NCBI GenBank assembly: GCA_034509425.1
Contig: JAVTVJ010000121.1
Location: 2,728,001-2,792,000 of the forward strand
Origin: Eopsaltria australis
Lineage: Eukaryota; Chordata; Aves; Passeriformes; Petroicidae
Direction: 5' to 3'
Length of the DNA stretch: 64,000 nucleotides
In this document: in pieces, positions 22,681 to 38,200 of the stretch
How the letters are laid out: every line of letters starts with the position of its first letter
How positions within the stretch are numbered: the stretch's first letter is position 1
Position numbers and translations under genes: made by a program
The notes under the pieces: model-generated
Databases searched by the model: none
Seen by the model: only the letters and a program-made list of their open reading frames with translations
What the model was told of the DNA's origin: nothing

Positions 22681-25618
22681 AGTATTCTGTACACAGAAGT
22701 TAGATACATACTCACACCCCAGAATTGCTTTTGAAAGTCATTAAAGATAGTCAGAAGAGTCCCTACTGACTTGATAAGGCAACTGTGCAGAGTGGAGAAT
22801 ATTTCAAAATGGACATTTGGTACCTGTCTTTCAGAAGGGAGTCAGAAAGTACTGAGCTGTTGAACTCTGAGGAAGCAGCAGCATCCACAGGCACACGTTC
22901 ACTCCCACACACACAGCAGTTGCTCGCACTCCTCAGCAAGGCCATGCCACACAAGGAAGCAGAACCTTGTCTTCAAGTCTAGGGAAAGGTGGATCCCTTC
23001 CCTTCCTCTCTGCAGGAGGTGCCCCCTCTCAGCCTCTGCTCACCCAACTCCCTTTTTGGAATGGTATAAAATTTCTTTTTAAGTCTGTTTGGCGAACAGG
23101 TATTTCGACAGGTTTTGTTTATTATAAAGGCATATTATTTTTAACCCTCTCCCATGCTATATATATAAAATACAAAGACCCTCTGCAGCATCTGTACACA
23201 TCTTAGAACTGAAATGTAAAAATGTCTGAAATCTCCTTATAAAAGACAATTCTGTTTAAATATAGTACCCATTTTTCCCCCAAAGGGTACTAGCCTAAAC
23301 ATTTTTAAATTCCACCAGCTGCTTTTGTGGAGTAATTTATTTACACATTTTTGGTACCTTTAAACCAAAGAAGTTATACTTTTAAGGAAAGAAAAAAAAG
23401 AAAACCACTATAGTTTTAACTGTTATTCTAGAAGAAAAAAAATTGGTACCAAAAGACACTAAGCACACAGGTTGAGGTCTTTATGTCAAGTATCAGGCCA
23501 GGGAAAGCAGCAAGCTAATGGGAAAAGAGGAATGGCAAAAGCAAACTAATACAAACGTTTGAATAATGAACGAGTGAGATGACTGCTCCAGCAAGCTTGG
23601 AAATAAACACAACTGGTTTGTGGACCATTTAACATGCTCAGCTCAGTCTTGCAGCATAATTAGGCAATTGAGGTGAATACACGTTTTTCCTCACAAACAG
23701 TTGCCCAGAAGCACCTGGCATTGTGTCACAACAGCCTGTGCCTGCCCACGGGGACATGTGCACAGCACACACACATCAGCTTCTTTGCATAGGAACAGGG
23801 TTTGGAAGTTTGGGAAGGTAAAAAAGGAAGCTCACTCCCCTGACATTGTTCACCTTTGCATTGGCCCTGCCCTGCTTCCCTCTCCAACCCCAGCAGTGCC
23901 AGCACAGCACAACCTTGGAGGTCAGGGAACAGCCTGGGAGCCAAACTCCACTTTGTGATTTAGGCTGTACTGAAGATCAGTTTGGTTTCACACACAAAGA
24001 TCTCCAAATCCTATCCCCTCTCCCTTTTTAAAACTTGAATACACTGCATATTCCCATCCTGCAGCTTTCTTTTTTCCCCACTGAAAAAACTGAGAACAGC
24101 TCCAAGTCCATCATATAAGGCCTTTGGTGCCTTAACTGGTGAGGCAACACCTGGATAGAGGCTCAGTGCCAGTTCAACAGCATTAGTGTTTGTACAGAAA
24201 TAATTTAATACAAAATGCAGCCTGGCTGTTCAGAGAAGGCAGCTGACAAGAGCCTTAACCTACAAGAATGACACATCACTATTTCTCCACCCTCTTGGAA
24301 TTCTTCACACTCCTGCCTTCCTCCCTGTGAAACTCGAGTCCTTTTCTGGCACAGCATCCAGGGAGAGGCATCATGTAAAAAGGTTTCAGAACAATGAAGA
24401 GGCTGCTGCATTAAGCAGAGGGAGGCTGTTGGATGTAATTCCCTCAGGCAGTGCTTGTGCATTGCCCTGTCCCTATGGATGTGCACTCTGCAGAAAGAAG
24501 CCACCACTCACTGCTGTTCTTGCAGCACCTGCATCCCTCCTGGAACTGGCAGTGTGGAGCCAGTGCTCCTTTCTGGAACCCAGCAGGGCTCAGGTATGAG
24601 TTCTGCTGAAAGCTACTTCATCCTACAAAAAAAATGAGGAGAGGGTGGGCAGGGATCAGGATCTGTGCAGGGATATAATGCTGAGTAGTTGAGGTGCCCT
24701 TATAAAAAGGTGAGAATCTTGTGGGACTTAGAGACAAGCTTAACCTTAAAGAGGGAACACCTGCTGTTTGTTCTGGATGTCAGTTTCCAGAAATGGAGAG
24801 GGGGAAGCAGGGGATAGAACAGGAACTTGCCACAACAATCTGTTTTAAAAAGCTGGGGGGTGTCAGCTGCATTAGAGTAATCCTGCTACAGTTTCCTCCC
24901 AATTAAAGGCACTTCTAAAGCTACTACAATACCATATCTACAGTAAATGTTTTAAGGTTAACAGTGCATTGTCCTGACGTGGATTTCTATAGTCTAAAGT
25001 CAAGCTCATGACAAAGAGCACAAATTTGACTAATTGTTAATGAACACATTTTGGGGAGAGAAAGAAAAGGGAACAGCCCCTCCCATGGATACACTGCATT
25101 AGCACAGATGTAGGGTGATCAGTCGTGGAACATCAGTATGTGTGTATCTATGCATGTAAGTATTACTCCTGAAGAGACAGTCTGATAAAATAGTATATTC
25201 CCAGACTTCAGCTGTCAGTTCATCTTCACTGCACTACTTTGGCTTTCCAAGCTGTTCTATCAAACAGTCACTTCAGTCACTATCTGGGAAAACAAAGGTA
25301 TTTCAAGCAGAACCCTCACTAATGACCACACCAAGCCTTTCAATTAGCTAATGAAATGCTCTATCACTTGTAATGAGGCAAGCCCCCAAGAACAGGAGGA
25401 ATTGGGGAGCAGAAGCCTCAGCAGATGAGAACTACTGAAGACAAAATTGTGCGATTTGAAGCATGACTTGCCTTGCTTTTAAATATTTGTGCAAATCTTA
25501 CGTAAGGTTTGTATATAAAAATTATTACAGCTTTCAATGCCGCATTTAGCAGTGTTAAGTTAGAAAAGACAAAATGATATGCTGTATTCTCCCCAAACCT
25601 TTAAACCTCCACATCACC

Positions 25619-26218
25619 TCAGTCTTCATTTGCAAGCGTCTCGGTGGATAGCCAGATCTTGGCACCGCTCAAAAATTTGCTTAAAGGTGTTCCCAGAATG
25701 CTCCGTCTGCATAGGTTCCCTACAGGAGAAAATGGGAATGAGGAGGAGAGAAAGTCTGGGGTGCCAGAGGTGTCATTTAAACCATTTGCTCTGAAGTACA
25801 TCCTGCTTTGATCCAGTTCTGAGCAGGGGCCTTGCAAGGAGGAGTTGCTCTTGTACTGCCGCAGGCTGCGGTTTAACATGTCCACCTCGTCCGCCAGCAG
25901 AGAGACTCTGTGGAAAGCGGTGATGGAGCCGCCGTGGTTGATCTGGGCCTCGGGAACCCAGCGGAAGTAGCAGAGTTTCCACAGTTTGATTTGTGTTCCA
26001 GAGAGATGGGGCAGAATGACGCCGTGCAAATCCACGGGCTTTGCAAACCAGTCTCTGAAGTACTGCTCCATACTGTGGCTCTGCCCCTCCGCTGGCTGGA
26101 AAAAGTCCGGCTTCAGTTTTAGTATCAGAGAGTTTCTTCTTGGAAGGAACTCCTGCTCACCGATGATTCCGTTTTTTAGTGCTGGGGGGACACCTCGCAA
26201 TGTGGAGCTGTAGTTTTT
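25619..26218 (-). other. MTMR10: MTMR10 last coding exon
   Basis: Encodes the C-terminal 199 residues and the stop. Highly conserved blocks include EQYFRDWFAKP, GVILPHLSGT, KLWKLCYFRWVPEAQI, and the serine-rich tail DFLSSSFPFSPVGNLCRRSI. The middle (around RQYKSNSSLQGPCSELDQ) is more divergent from human. Confidence 0.93.
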
Positions 26219-29200
26219 CTGCAGAAAATAAATACTGGTAATTTTCCAGTTCACTGGAATAGCAAATTTCCCTGAACTGCCAGGGTACATCATCTAGAGA
26301 AATGCTGTGACCTTTAAATAGTTCTGAGCTTGTGAGTCACTACTGCAGGGCTCACAGGGCAAACTGTGGCTGCTTGTGGCCTTTAAAAAGAAATATGTAT
26401 GTTTTGTACCAACAAATAGTTGACTTACAATCAGTATTTACTGAAAATATTACAACCCCAGGGGGAAAATGTGGCCTGTCACCACTTTTCCAAAGGTGAA
26501 ATAATGCAAATGTTGGCGGTGACTCAGCCACATCAGAAAATGTCCTAAAACACAAAGCTCAACAATTTATATCTTTACTTCTAAAGAAAATAATTTCTTT
26601 AGGCTGGGAATCCAAGACAATGAAGACTCCTACTGCTAATGCAAGGGTGCCTGCAGCATCCCCAGCACGATCCCCGAGTGTGAGCACAGCCCCAGGCACA
26701 GGCACAGCCCCTCAGAGCCCCCCCAGTCACCTTGGAGCGCTTGAAGGTCCGGAGGGCCCCGTTGTGCACGCTGGGCGCGCTCTTCCCGATGTACAGCGGG
26801 TTGTGGAACAGCAGCCGGTCCCGGCTCGTGAACTGAAGAGACCAGTCCCAAACACACGGAAACCTGAGGCCTTTCTCATCACCCAGCTGAATATTTTTGC
26901 TTATAGCAAATTCCTGCAAGAAGTTTACATTCAGGCAGATTAAAATCAAAGAAAATGGGCTTATTCATGAATCTTAAAACCAGCACGTAACTATTAGGCA
27001 AAGAGGAGCAGGGATGTAGTTTAGAGGTAGCACAACAGAGCAGCAAGACAGGTGAAAATAGCTGCTCTACATTTGTGCAGTTACTTTTCAATTATATGAA
27101 ATTGTTTGTTGGCTTACTCTTAACCCCCAAACTGGCATTTTGAGAATTCACCAATAGTCCCTCGATGCTCTACTTTGTAAGGTTGCTAACTACAACTTTA
27201 AAGGGAAGAGATTTAACAAAATAAGTAAGTTTCATTTTTATCAGCCATCCAATGTTTTCTACATACAGCTCTGATAAGCTTCAGTTTTCAAAAACAAATC
27301 TAAGTGTTCCGTTTTCTAAATGCCTCCATTGTGCATTACTATTGGAAATTTATGCAGCATCTCCAACTTTTTCAACTATTTAAACAATTATGTCAAGAGA
27401 TTTCAAAGTCTGCCTGAAGCGTGAAATTCTATTTATTGCCTGTCATTCTACTTTCCGAGTTCCAGATACAGATTTGCTTCCTAGAGGAGTACAAATAATA
27501 ACGTAGAGTAGCAATGTTTTCCTAGGAAATAAACAACAAAGAAATTCAATAGACTTTCTTCTTGAATAGTTAGTCACTGTCTCAGCACAGATCACCTGAA
27601 AGGGCATTCTGATTGCATTCACCTGGGAGCCTGAGTATTTTGCCCCAAACAGAGAGTGACATTTTGAAGGACACACAGGAAGCATTTAGCTGGGATGCTG
27701 TTATTTCCAGGGGGACAGGCTGCAGTCTCCTGCTGGACAAGCAGCTGCAGCCCCTCCTACTCACAGTGCTTTCCCTGACTCGCTGGTGAGGGCAGTTGAA
27801 GAGGAAGGTGCCGAACAGGGAGATGCGGGCGCTGTCGTGCAGGATGGTCAGGTACACTTCAGAGAACTCGAAGGCTGCTGGGTATTGCTCCAGCAGCTGC
27901 CAAACACAGTCAAGGAACATCAAGAACAAAGGAGACTGGGAAAAGAAACAAGGAGTTATCAGATTTAACATAAGCTTTTCCCAAATCATACCAGTTTCTT
28001 CACAGTTACGGTATTTGGCTGTCCTGTTGGTACCTTACTCAACCATAGGGTGAACTATTTGGAGTTTCACATTTTTCATGATTCTGTGCAACACCCTGTA
28101 TTTCTGTTTATCCACTTGCTTTCTCAGCACTACCTTTGCACAGCTTTCCCTTCTGAGTAAAAACACAGTTCTTTCCTGGGCTCCCCTCATACTCGTGCAG
28201 CTGCAAAAATCCTTTCTGCCATCTGTATGTCCCTCATAATTTCCAAATTAGTGCTTGTATGAGCCTTCTTTGCCACTTGGTCTTGTTTTTACAATGTGTT
28301 TACTTCCTTGTTTGAAATGACTGGAGAGCTTATGATTCAGCCACATTAACTTCTCACTACATTTTCTCGCTCTTTTCCATAGCAGCCCATGAATGGCAGA
28401 AGTATAAACCTTCGTTCATGTAAAGCTTTAGAAGTATTTCCCCTTCCCATTTTCACTCTTCAGTATATCCTTTCTTAGGGCCAAAATAGCTGCTTTTCAT
28501 TATTTCCCTCTTGGCATTTCATTTCTTTATCCCTTCATGCATTCTCTCCACTTGGTGCTCAGTGCCCCTGGTTTATCTGTGGGCTCCACGCTCTGGGCAT
28601 GTTCCTGTTCTGTGACTCCGGGCACTGTCCCTGAAAAAGGTTCCTAAGCTGGGTCCTCTGTGCTTCCACCTGCAGTTAGCAGCCCCTCCTTTGCCATTAA
28701 GAAGCCAAACAAGATGGGCTGGCAGTGCTGGAAGCTGAGCCCTGCACTCCCCTCCCTCCATCTCCTGGCGGCCGTGTCAGCTCATGTGGCTGCAGGGCTT
28801 CTCCAGCAGCTCCCTGCTCTGAAAGCACTGCAGAGTGACAACACCACAGGGATGGAAACAGGGATTGGTAAAACACACAGCAAAACTACCCCCTCCAAAC
28901 CCACTCCTCACCTCCTTTTTTTGAATTTGAAATTTGAGCTGTGCTAGTGTTTGTAGCAGTGAGATGCTTTCATGTGTAACCCTGAAGCAACATAAAAACC
29001 CATTGAATTGTACCTGGCATTTCACTGATCCTCACATGGCTACAGAGGGTAAAGAAAAGATACCTCTACCCTGGAAAAAGACTAATATCCTCTGATATTA
29101 TTATAATGAGACTTGAAAGTATTAAAATGTATTTTTACTTTTAGATTTCTGTACAAATAAATGTTCAGGATTATATCAAACAGATACTGTGATCACATGC

Positions 29201-32200
29201 AAATACAATTAGGTTTTACCTCTTTGTCAGATCTCTTTAAGTGGTTACACCTATCTAAAAATTGGTATCCTGCCATGACCCATTCCTTCTGTATTAAGCT
29301 TTGAAATCCAACAATTGTTCGAAAATAGGGATCCAGCATGACTTGAATGAGAGAAGCAGCAAGACAGCTCAGGTCCCGTCCCTCTTCCTCTGCAAATAAC
29401 ATACAGAATGTACAGAATATATAAGGTATAAATGCACATGTACAGTATTAGATTTCAAAGAGCAAAAAGGTGCAGCTAGGTCCTGTGTTTTTCTTAGAAT
29501 TTCCTTTGAAATATACTTTTAGTTGTTCTAATTGTTCTCATAATTTAAAAAACCAAACTAGGATAAAATCACACTTCTTTTTTTCTTAAACTGAGACTCA
29601 TACTATAGAAAGGGTTCCTGCAGTACCCAGCACAGCAGTGCATTCATCAAGAACAAAATACCCACTCAACTGCCTGGTACTCAAACCAAGATGTGCTGTG
29701 GAGGAGGGTGCTCATGCCGCTAGAAATTTCAACATTTTTCCACCCTGAAGCAATTTTTGGAAGGCCATTACATGTGGAGAGTGGGATATACCAGCTGAAC
29801 AGGTCTTGTAAAAATTACCAAAATTACAGAATTAAAGATATGGGCAAGTTTTTCAGTGTCTTTTCCTCTTAAATATCTGTTTGCACAGACACAAGGAACA
29901 GGCACTGAGTGAAATACTTTTGTCACAGAACCTCTGAATTAAACTGAGAATGCTTATGCAGGGACTATTAGCCCAATTAGCACAGTACAAAGGTTCACCC
30001 TAAGGTTTTGATTCTATCATCATTATCAGAACAAAACCCACAAAGACTCAAAGCAAAATATTCCTTTGATGCTACGGACTATACCACAGTCCAGACACAT
30101 AACAAAATTATTTTCCCTTCTAGTTCCCCAAATGCCTGAGATATTCAGAAGCCATGGGTTTATGTATAAAGATTACAGTTGATTTTATCTAAATCTGTTT
30201 ATCTACATTATCACAGTAATGCAAATAATTACAAAATGCTCTGTGTTGTATTACCTTGTAGAACTACAGAAACGTGCTTACAATCCATCATATAGACAAG
30301 CTCTGAAGAATGCTTAAGAAAGGCTCTAGACAGGAAAAGAAAGTGATTTAACAGTTAACAGAAATTCACACTCTACAAGAAAAAAAATTTGGGTTATCTA
30401 CTGATGCACTGCTCATTTACAGTGCTGAAAGCTCTGCACATCCCATTGAACATCATTTTATTAATGGTACCAACCTAATGTACTCTAACCAGCGAGTGTT
30501 TTCCAGTGAGGACAGCCACTTCTCTTCGGTTTCATCAAAAGGCTCTGCAACAGGGACAGTGATTACATTGCAGAACAACTTCCAGTAACAGTCCCTGTCA
30601 GCCAGGTCGAGTGGAATTCACGGCATGTCAGGAAAACAACCCCCACAAAAGGACAGCCCAGCATACCATTGACACAGAGCTGTTTGAGTTTGATGTGTGC
30701 AGCCTGGATTTCCTGGATGTTGGGGAGACACTTGTCCAGGTCAGATTTGTAAACATCACTTCTCAGGGGATGGCTTCGGGTTATGGCGTTACATATCCTG
30801 CAGGAGAAGAATCAGCAGGTTTGTTGTTGGAGAGAAAAGAAACAGCCTTTCAAGAAACGTGCCACTGTCTTTAACTGCAAACCATTAAACCCACATAAAA
30901 CATGCACCTCATTCTAAAAAAAAGTTTACTAGTTCATATTCAGGAGATACTTTACTCCTGCCATAAAGCTACGGATTCAAACATTTTTGGTGTCTGCTAA
31001 TTACAAAACAAAAAAATGGAAATGCTGGATCATTAAAATATATTTGAGAAATTAAATCTGAGGCTGACTGACAGTTAAATAACTGTATTCAGTTTTTGGT
31101 TTTCCATCATTCTTAGTAAGACTTACCTATGTTAAATAAACAGAACATACATAAAGTTTATGAAATCAGGAAATCTGGCAGGGTTTCAACTAAAACTCAG
31201 AGCTCCAGCCTAATACACAATGCAGGTGTTTGCACTACTCCAAAAAGTCACACTACAAATTAAACCAAAGAACAAAAAACACCAAGCTTGTAAACTTCCT
31301 ACACAAGGCACTAAATGCCTCCAGTGCATGACAAATATTCACAGAAATACCATGTGCATTGTGACACTAAATCTATAGAATTGTATTTCCCAATGCCACA
31401 AATGAAGGGGTTTTTTACTGTCTTGCTGAAGGAGGTAAGAAAATCTCCACCAATGTAAGCTGTATTATAGTAAATTTGATCCTTTTATCAATAAATTCTG
31501 TCATCTGAATGATCAGCCCCCTAAAAAATAAACATACCTTAAAATCTGAAAAGATATTCAGTATTTGAAACTGGAATGGCCTTGAACAAAAATTGTGGCA
31601 GACAGATCCAGAGAAGAGTCTCTCCGAAGTTCCTGCACTACAACACTGCGGTGTCACATGGTCACCTCCATTGCCACCCACTGCTGTGTCACACAACCAC
31701 CACTGGTGTTATCCTAACCCTCTGATTAAAAAGTGGATCATTGGATTAAAAACCAATCATTTACCTTTGATCAATTCTTCGCTGCTGCAATACATCTTTA
31801 ATGTTGGCCATTCTCACAAGGGCACTCCCATTAGGGTGATTCCAGGACCACAACTAACATGGGGAAAAAAACACAAGATACAAAAAATAATGCAGATTAG
31901 AGCTATTCTGTACAATTTGTTTCCTTAATGCTGTGCACAGAAGTCTGTTAACTGGCATACACAGCCCCTGGTTGAATGCTGTGCAATGACCAGGAGCAGC
32001 ACCAGAACAAAGAGGACACTTACGGGCATCCGCCTCCCGATGAAGGAGTAGGAGTACAGCTTCAGGTCTTGATCTGCTAAGGAAGATGGAACCACAAAAT
32101 ATTCCGGAAGGCTTGTGGAAAAAACATGATAATAAAAGGTTACTTTTCCCTATGGTTTTTACCATCATCCCTCTTACTGCAGAGCTGTGTCACCAGCTCA

Positions 32201-35200
32201 GTGAGGCTGTCCCAGAACGGCCCCTGGGCGTGGCTGCCACTGTCCTGTGTGAGGGCTCAGCCACAGCACCAGCACAGCCCCAAGGATGGGGGTGAGAAAC
32301 TGCGTGTCCCACACGGAAGTACAGAAGCACAAAAGCAACAGATGCCAAAACATGACATTTCCTTTAGGGATGAGACATTTCCTTTAGGGACAAGACTTGC
32401 AGCATCTTTCATCTGGGGGCCTCTCCAGAGAGCAGCACAATTCAGAGGTGCAGTGCACAGGTGGGTGTGACAGAGGCTGTGGGGTACACAGGACAAGACA
32501 GCCAATTCCCTCCTGCTGATGCCCCAAGAGACACTTACCAAGTGGAGATCATATAACCTTCATTGACTGAGCACACTCTCCACTCAGATGCACCTGTCCT
32601 TTTGATTTCTCTATCCCAATCCGAGTAAGTTTCAAACAAAGGAGTCTGCTGACCGCTGGCACTGCCGATGCCACCGCCACCACCTCCTGGGTCTATGCCA
32701 TTCACCTTCTTTGCTAGGAAAAGGAAAGTCATCAATGCCCATTAAAAAGCATATAAATAAAAATCAAACTCCTCACCTTCCTAATTACAAAACTTAGCCA
32801 TTAGCATCAGAACTAATATTATCTATATTACCTATTGTTGTATTACAAGAAATCAGTGATTTAATGGCAGCTTGATGATAACTGAAGATGTCAATGTATT
32901 TTTTCCCTGCAATTTCAATAGAAAAGCAACACAAAATTGGCCAGCTGTGCTGCTTGATAGAAGCCAAGGCATACTAACACTCAGGAACAAATGTTATCTC
33001 CAATCACAGGATTTCTTTCCTCAATATGCCAAAGTTTGCAACGTTTTAAAAACACGAACCCTTTATAGGTGACCCTTTAATAGGTACCATGTCAGAAAAG
33101 AAAGTCAAACAAATAATTACAATAAAAATTCACTACTAAATTAATTATTTTAATTTAATTAGAATGGAAATAATTTCAGCAACTTTAAATGACTGCGGTA
33201 TTAACAGCAAATAGAAGAAATGGAAGGCCATGTTAAAATATTGGCGTTTCTATATAAATTTATATTTATATCCACACAAAAAGATGGCCCATCATTTTGT
33301 GTCTAGGGAGCAGGAGCTCAGAGAAGCTGTTACTATACAGAAGGATCCCCTTTGTGGGTCATTCTTTACGTGCCAAGGGGACAGTCAGCTGTGTCAAAAA
33401 GAAATTACATTTTGTTTCTTGACATCTGAATTAGATTTCTAAATGGAAGTGGAATAAAGTGAAATTCAGCCCTGTTACCTCCCCCATGAAAGCTCTGAGC
33501 CTTAGTAAGAGCCTGACAAAGGAAGCAGAACAGAGTCACAGCTCTGCTAACATCCCATAACCGGTGTGGTTTCTGCTCTCTGTATCTACCAACTTCATTC
33601 CTGCACTGGCAATCTGACTACTTAGGATTTTCAAAAGAAAACAGGACTAAAAGCAGACTGAAGTAGTTCTTCAAAGATGGTAGACAGAGAAATACAATAA
33701 TTACAAAAAGAGTCAGTTTTCCTGTTTAATGGCAGGATTTATAACTATCAAAACTGGGGAAAAAACAATGTACATGTATACCAGAGCAATGCAGGCTTTT
33801 TATGTTCCTCAGGAAGCACAAAGACAGCATTTCAGGTTTTACTTTACTGGGAGTAGCACAGATAGAGAGTCATTAAACAGCACTGGAATTGCAAGAGCAA
33901 AGCCAGAGATCTATGGGACAAACACCAGGGTTCACAACAACAAGAACACCCCGACCCAAACCCAAAGAATTTCAAACTCTCTTAGGAACTGCAGCATAGC
34001 AGAACAACTTTCCTGGTCTGCTGCTCCAGAGGAACATTTTTACCCACCTTATGTAATTCTTCCACTAGGTGTTTTTCCATATAGCAAATGGTATTTTAAG
34101 GACAGAGTAAAGGCAACTTTGTGACAGACTAACATTTTATTGCAATTTTATCTGCAAATTGGCTTCCTCCCTAGTACTTCATAACATGAAAGTACATGGA
34201 CCTTAATAACTGCCCAAACTTTGAGGTAAGAAATTCCATGTGTAATTATGTGTGCAACATAATCACATGCACACTTATTCTTGTGCATGCACAGGGCAGT
34301 CATAGAGGCACCTGGATGAAAACCATGCATTGTTTTGCAAATTCGAAGGCCTGATCTCATAATTCCACAAGGTTCATGTTTTGTACCAGGCAGATCAGTG
34401 GTTTCTATGCCAGCTGCTGAGTTCAGATCTCAGTAGCACAGCTGCACAGCAGCAGCACATCCTGAGGGGAGGCTTGTCACCCTACAACTTGTGTTGTCAC
34501 CCTACAACTGATGGTTGTCAGCTGTGTCTCGGCTGGGGAACACTCAGCAGTGACCGCACAGCATTACACTTGAAATCAAGTTCCAAAGGCATCTTTGCAG
34601 GCTTACCTAACTGACAAGGTTCAGTTGGAGATTGGCCTTGAGCAGAGAGGGTGTGCTCCAACTCAGCAGGGGTGGTGGAGGTTTTGAGTGGTAAGAACTG
34701 CCTAGTAAGCCTCTAGGAAAGAAGGTATGGAGTCCCAAGTTGCACAAATCCTCCTGCAATACCACCAGAAGAGAAACTTATTCCCAATAGAAGGGCAGGT
34801 GAGCAAGCCTGCCTGATGGGACATTCACTGGGTACCCAGAGTACCAACAGAGACATACAATAGGAGGATGGAAGCGTGAACTGAGAAATAGGAGTATTCA
34901 TGCTGGCACAGTTTGGCTTTGTTTCAGACAGGAAAGACATTTCTTTGGATTCTGGTCATTAATGTCTATCCCAATGAATGACTTATAACCATAAGTAAGA
35001 GGTTGGGTGCAGAACAGGGTGATTTTGTTACCCTCGGAGAAAGACTCAAATACTTTTCGCCACTGCTTCTGGACAGAAGTCTTACTAAAAACACATATTA
35101 CAAATAGGAAAAAAAGTACAATCCAAGTACTTTCATCCTTACCTGGATTATGATATATTTCCCCAACATACTCAAATGCAAAGAGAAGCTGAAGATCCGT

Positions 35201-38200
35201 TGGCTGAGAATAATGAGCTATTGCAAGGCACACCTAGGAAAGAGATGTTTATTACTGTTATTTATATATCTATATAGACAAAAAAAGTATTGCCCTTAAT
35301 TGTAGCAGTGTGAAATATGCAGAGCTGTGAAAAAGCTAAAAATCAGTCTTTTGATATTTTTTTTAAATAAAAGGAGTACTTATCAATCCAGCACAAGAAC
35401 CTAAGAGCATGCAGGGTCAGTTCAAAAGGCCCAACTTTGCACTGTTCTGACAGCAGCCAGCAATCACTGCTTAGGGAAGAGGGGAAAAACACAAAAAGAA
35501 CATAATGGAATTTTACTAGGACAATTTTGAACAATTAGCAGTTCAGGCATGCCCTGAGCTAAAATCTGGTATCAGTATTTAACAGCTTTTGACAGATATT
35601 TCAGCTACAAAGTTGTCAGTTGGGCCAGGAGGCTTTTCATATGCAACTTCCTTTTAAAAAAACCTTATTGGTTCTGTCCCTAAGATTATTAAAATAAAGA
35701 GTGGAGCACATGACTTAGGATATCATCAAGCTTTTCTAGTCTCTCTCTCTTTGAATGTAGATACTCACTAAAAAATATAAGAAATTTGACAAAAACCCTA
35801 ATGTCTAGAAAAATCAAATTCAGGAAGAAAAAAAAAATCAAGTAAAGATTGGTGCTGTTATTCTTCAAATTTCAGGACATGAATGGAGTCTTTAATTTTG
35901 TCCTCTTCCCTCAGTATTTGTTGCTGCATTTTACTAAATTGTACCTTTTAATCGGGGATAAAGACATAGTGTAAGCCCATGTTCTTATCACCCAAAATTT
36001 TTTCTTCTTACTTTCTTTCGTCTCTTCAAGTTGAAAGTCTTTTACTATGCTAATCTACTCTCAAGGCTTCAGGACAAACTGCAGAAAAAGCATTCCATTG
36101 TGCTGCCAAATAACACAACAGAACTACAGTAAAACCTATTTTTAAACAGGCAGCAGCTGAAATCTCTGTCATTTACTTGCCACATTTGAAAAAGAGGGTA
36201 TGTGTGTGCTGTGTGAAGAGGGGTAAAATGGTGGGGGGGAGACAGTAACCATCCAGATCTAGTTCCCCACAAAAATATGAGACCATAGTTGTGCTTTTAA
36301 ATAAAGCAGGAGCTGGAAAATGCTCTGGGTGCTTAATGGAATAGATGTAACTCACAGCAGGTATTGCATAGTCCACCCACAGGTTCAGGACCTCTATTTC
36401 TCTTATTTTGAAAAGTGATGGATTTATCCTGCTACTGTCTCTACTTTTGCATTTTAGAAAAATTCCATTCACAGATGCATTAAGCAAGTACTAAAGACAT
36501 ACTAATTTTCTGTTTATTCCTCACTAAATCCCTATAATAGCTTTATTGTCTCAGAGATTCAGAAGACAAGCACATTCCACAGATCTCAGTAGATTATGGC
36601 CATAAGTAGAATGCTCTAAATTGGAAGACAAACATGTTTTACAGGAAGCGTTCTCATATCAAACTCAAAAATGTTTGGTATTCTTGCCAATTTACAATTG
36701 TGCAAAGCTGAAGATATTTAGGCTCAGACAAATAACAAGAGAATAAGCTGCTTGTTGGAAAGTTCATTTATTAAAAGCAGTAAACATAATGGCTGTAGTG
36801 ATTTCGTAGTACAAAAGCCATTTCCCTATGTCAGTGTCCCCTATTCAACCCCTATCTGAGAAAAATAAATGATATTTTCAGGGCACACCCTCCTCTTCAA
36901 CAGGAATTTTACCAAGGGCAAGAGCTTCAAAGTATTGCTAATGCTCTTGCAGAAGAGTTGTGAACAGAACATTTCAGATGTGCTAAGTTAGCACAGCCCT
37001 ACATTTTCCCTCCTTCCTTAAACCAGGCTACCTGGCTAATGAACTCTCTGGAAAAATACTGTTTTCCCTTGCTACTGCAATTCCTATCCCAAGCAGACAC
37101 CTGCAGTGGAAAGTCACATAAGCAGGACTACATCAAGTCCCACAAACAGATTTTGTTAATTTTCCTAGGCTGGAAAACCTATTGGGAAAATAAGCATTCA
37201 GCGTTAAGAGAATTATTAAAATTCATCTCTATTTTTAAAAATACCTTTTACCTTTGCCCAGGGAAGCTGTGGCTGTGCCATCCCTGGAAGTGTTCAAGGC
37301 CAGGACAGGGCTTTGAAAAACCCAGTGTAGTGGAAGGTATCCCTGCCTATGGCACGGGGGTGGAATGAAATGAGCTTTAAGGGCCCTTCCAACCCAAACC
37401 ATTCTGATTCTGTGATTCTGTAAGGTTACTCCTAAAAAAAGTTTTCTTCACCCCCTCCAAAGACAGTATCTTCAACATTCCCAGTGCCTTGAAACATTAC
37501 CAATTTTGTGATCTGTATAAACAATTAGAACAAGGTAATAGAGTTGGGGAGGCAGGAGGAACACATTAGAAAGGGTCAGGACCGTTTGTCCAAAACTCTT
37601 AAGAGTCTCATATTATTGTTCATAACAATTAGGGAAAAAATATGTTCCCCTCCATCCCAAGTGTTGTGACGTAGGAAAGGCTACTTTTGATTGCACAGGA
37701 AACAAGATTTGAGATTAAAAAATTTCCTTCTGTTTTGACTGAGCATGTGATTCTGAAATGGCTCTCATACTTATTCAAAAAAGCTTCCTGAAGGAATAGA
37801 ACTGAGGGAGTTGCAGAAGAGAAAGGGATGAGAAAATAGAGATATACTCATGAAGGCACAGGGTGCCATTCTGGGGCACTGCCAAGATCCACGTGCACGC
37901 TGAGGCAACACACTGGCCATCACCTAACAGTCAGAAGATCAACAGCTTCAGCTTTTCATACATTTTATTTTCTCCGTCTAATGTCAAATACTGCAATGCC
38001 TAAAAAATAGCAGGAGTTTTCAGTTTGACTGTTTGCTATCATTTTTGGAACAAAATAATTCCTTTCCTCTAAGGAATGTGAAATGCTTCTTTTTTTGCAC
38101 TGCCTAACTTAAGACTTCCCCAACTTGCTTACCCTTGCTTCCCCATCCTCCACTTCCTCCCACACCCATCTGGCTTTCCTTCCTTTGGAGACTCTATTGC

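Larger units (their letters stand above)
21808..25618 (-). other. MTMR10: Presumed MTMR10 3' UTR
   Basis: The 3.8 kb after the MTMR10 stop holds no recognised gene. It includes a CA/TA microsatellite near 22620-22680 and several T-rich blocks. The only open frames are short and unrelated to known proteins. UTR status is inferred from position and from the long 3' UTR of the mammalian gene. Confidence 0.5.
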
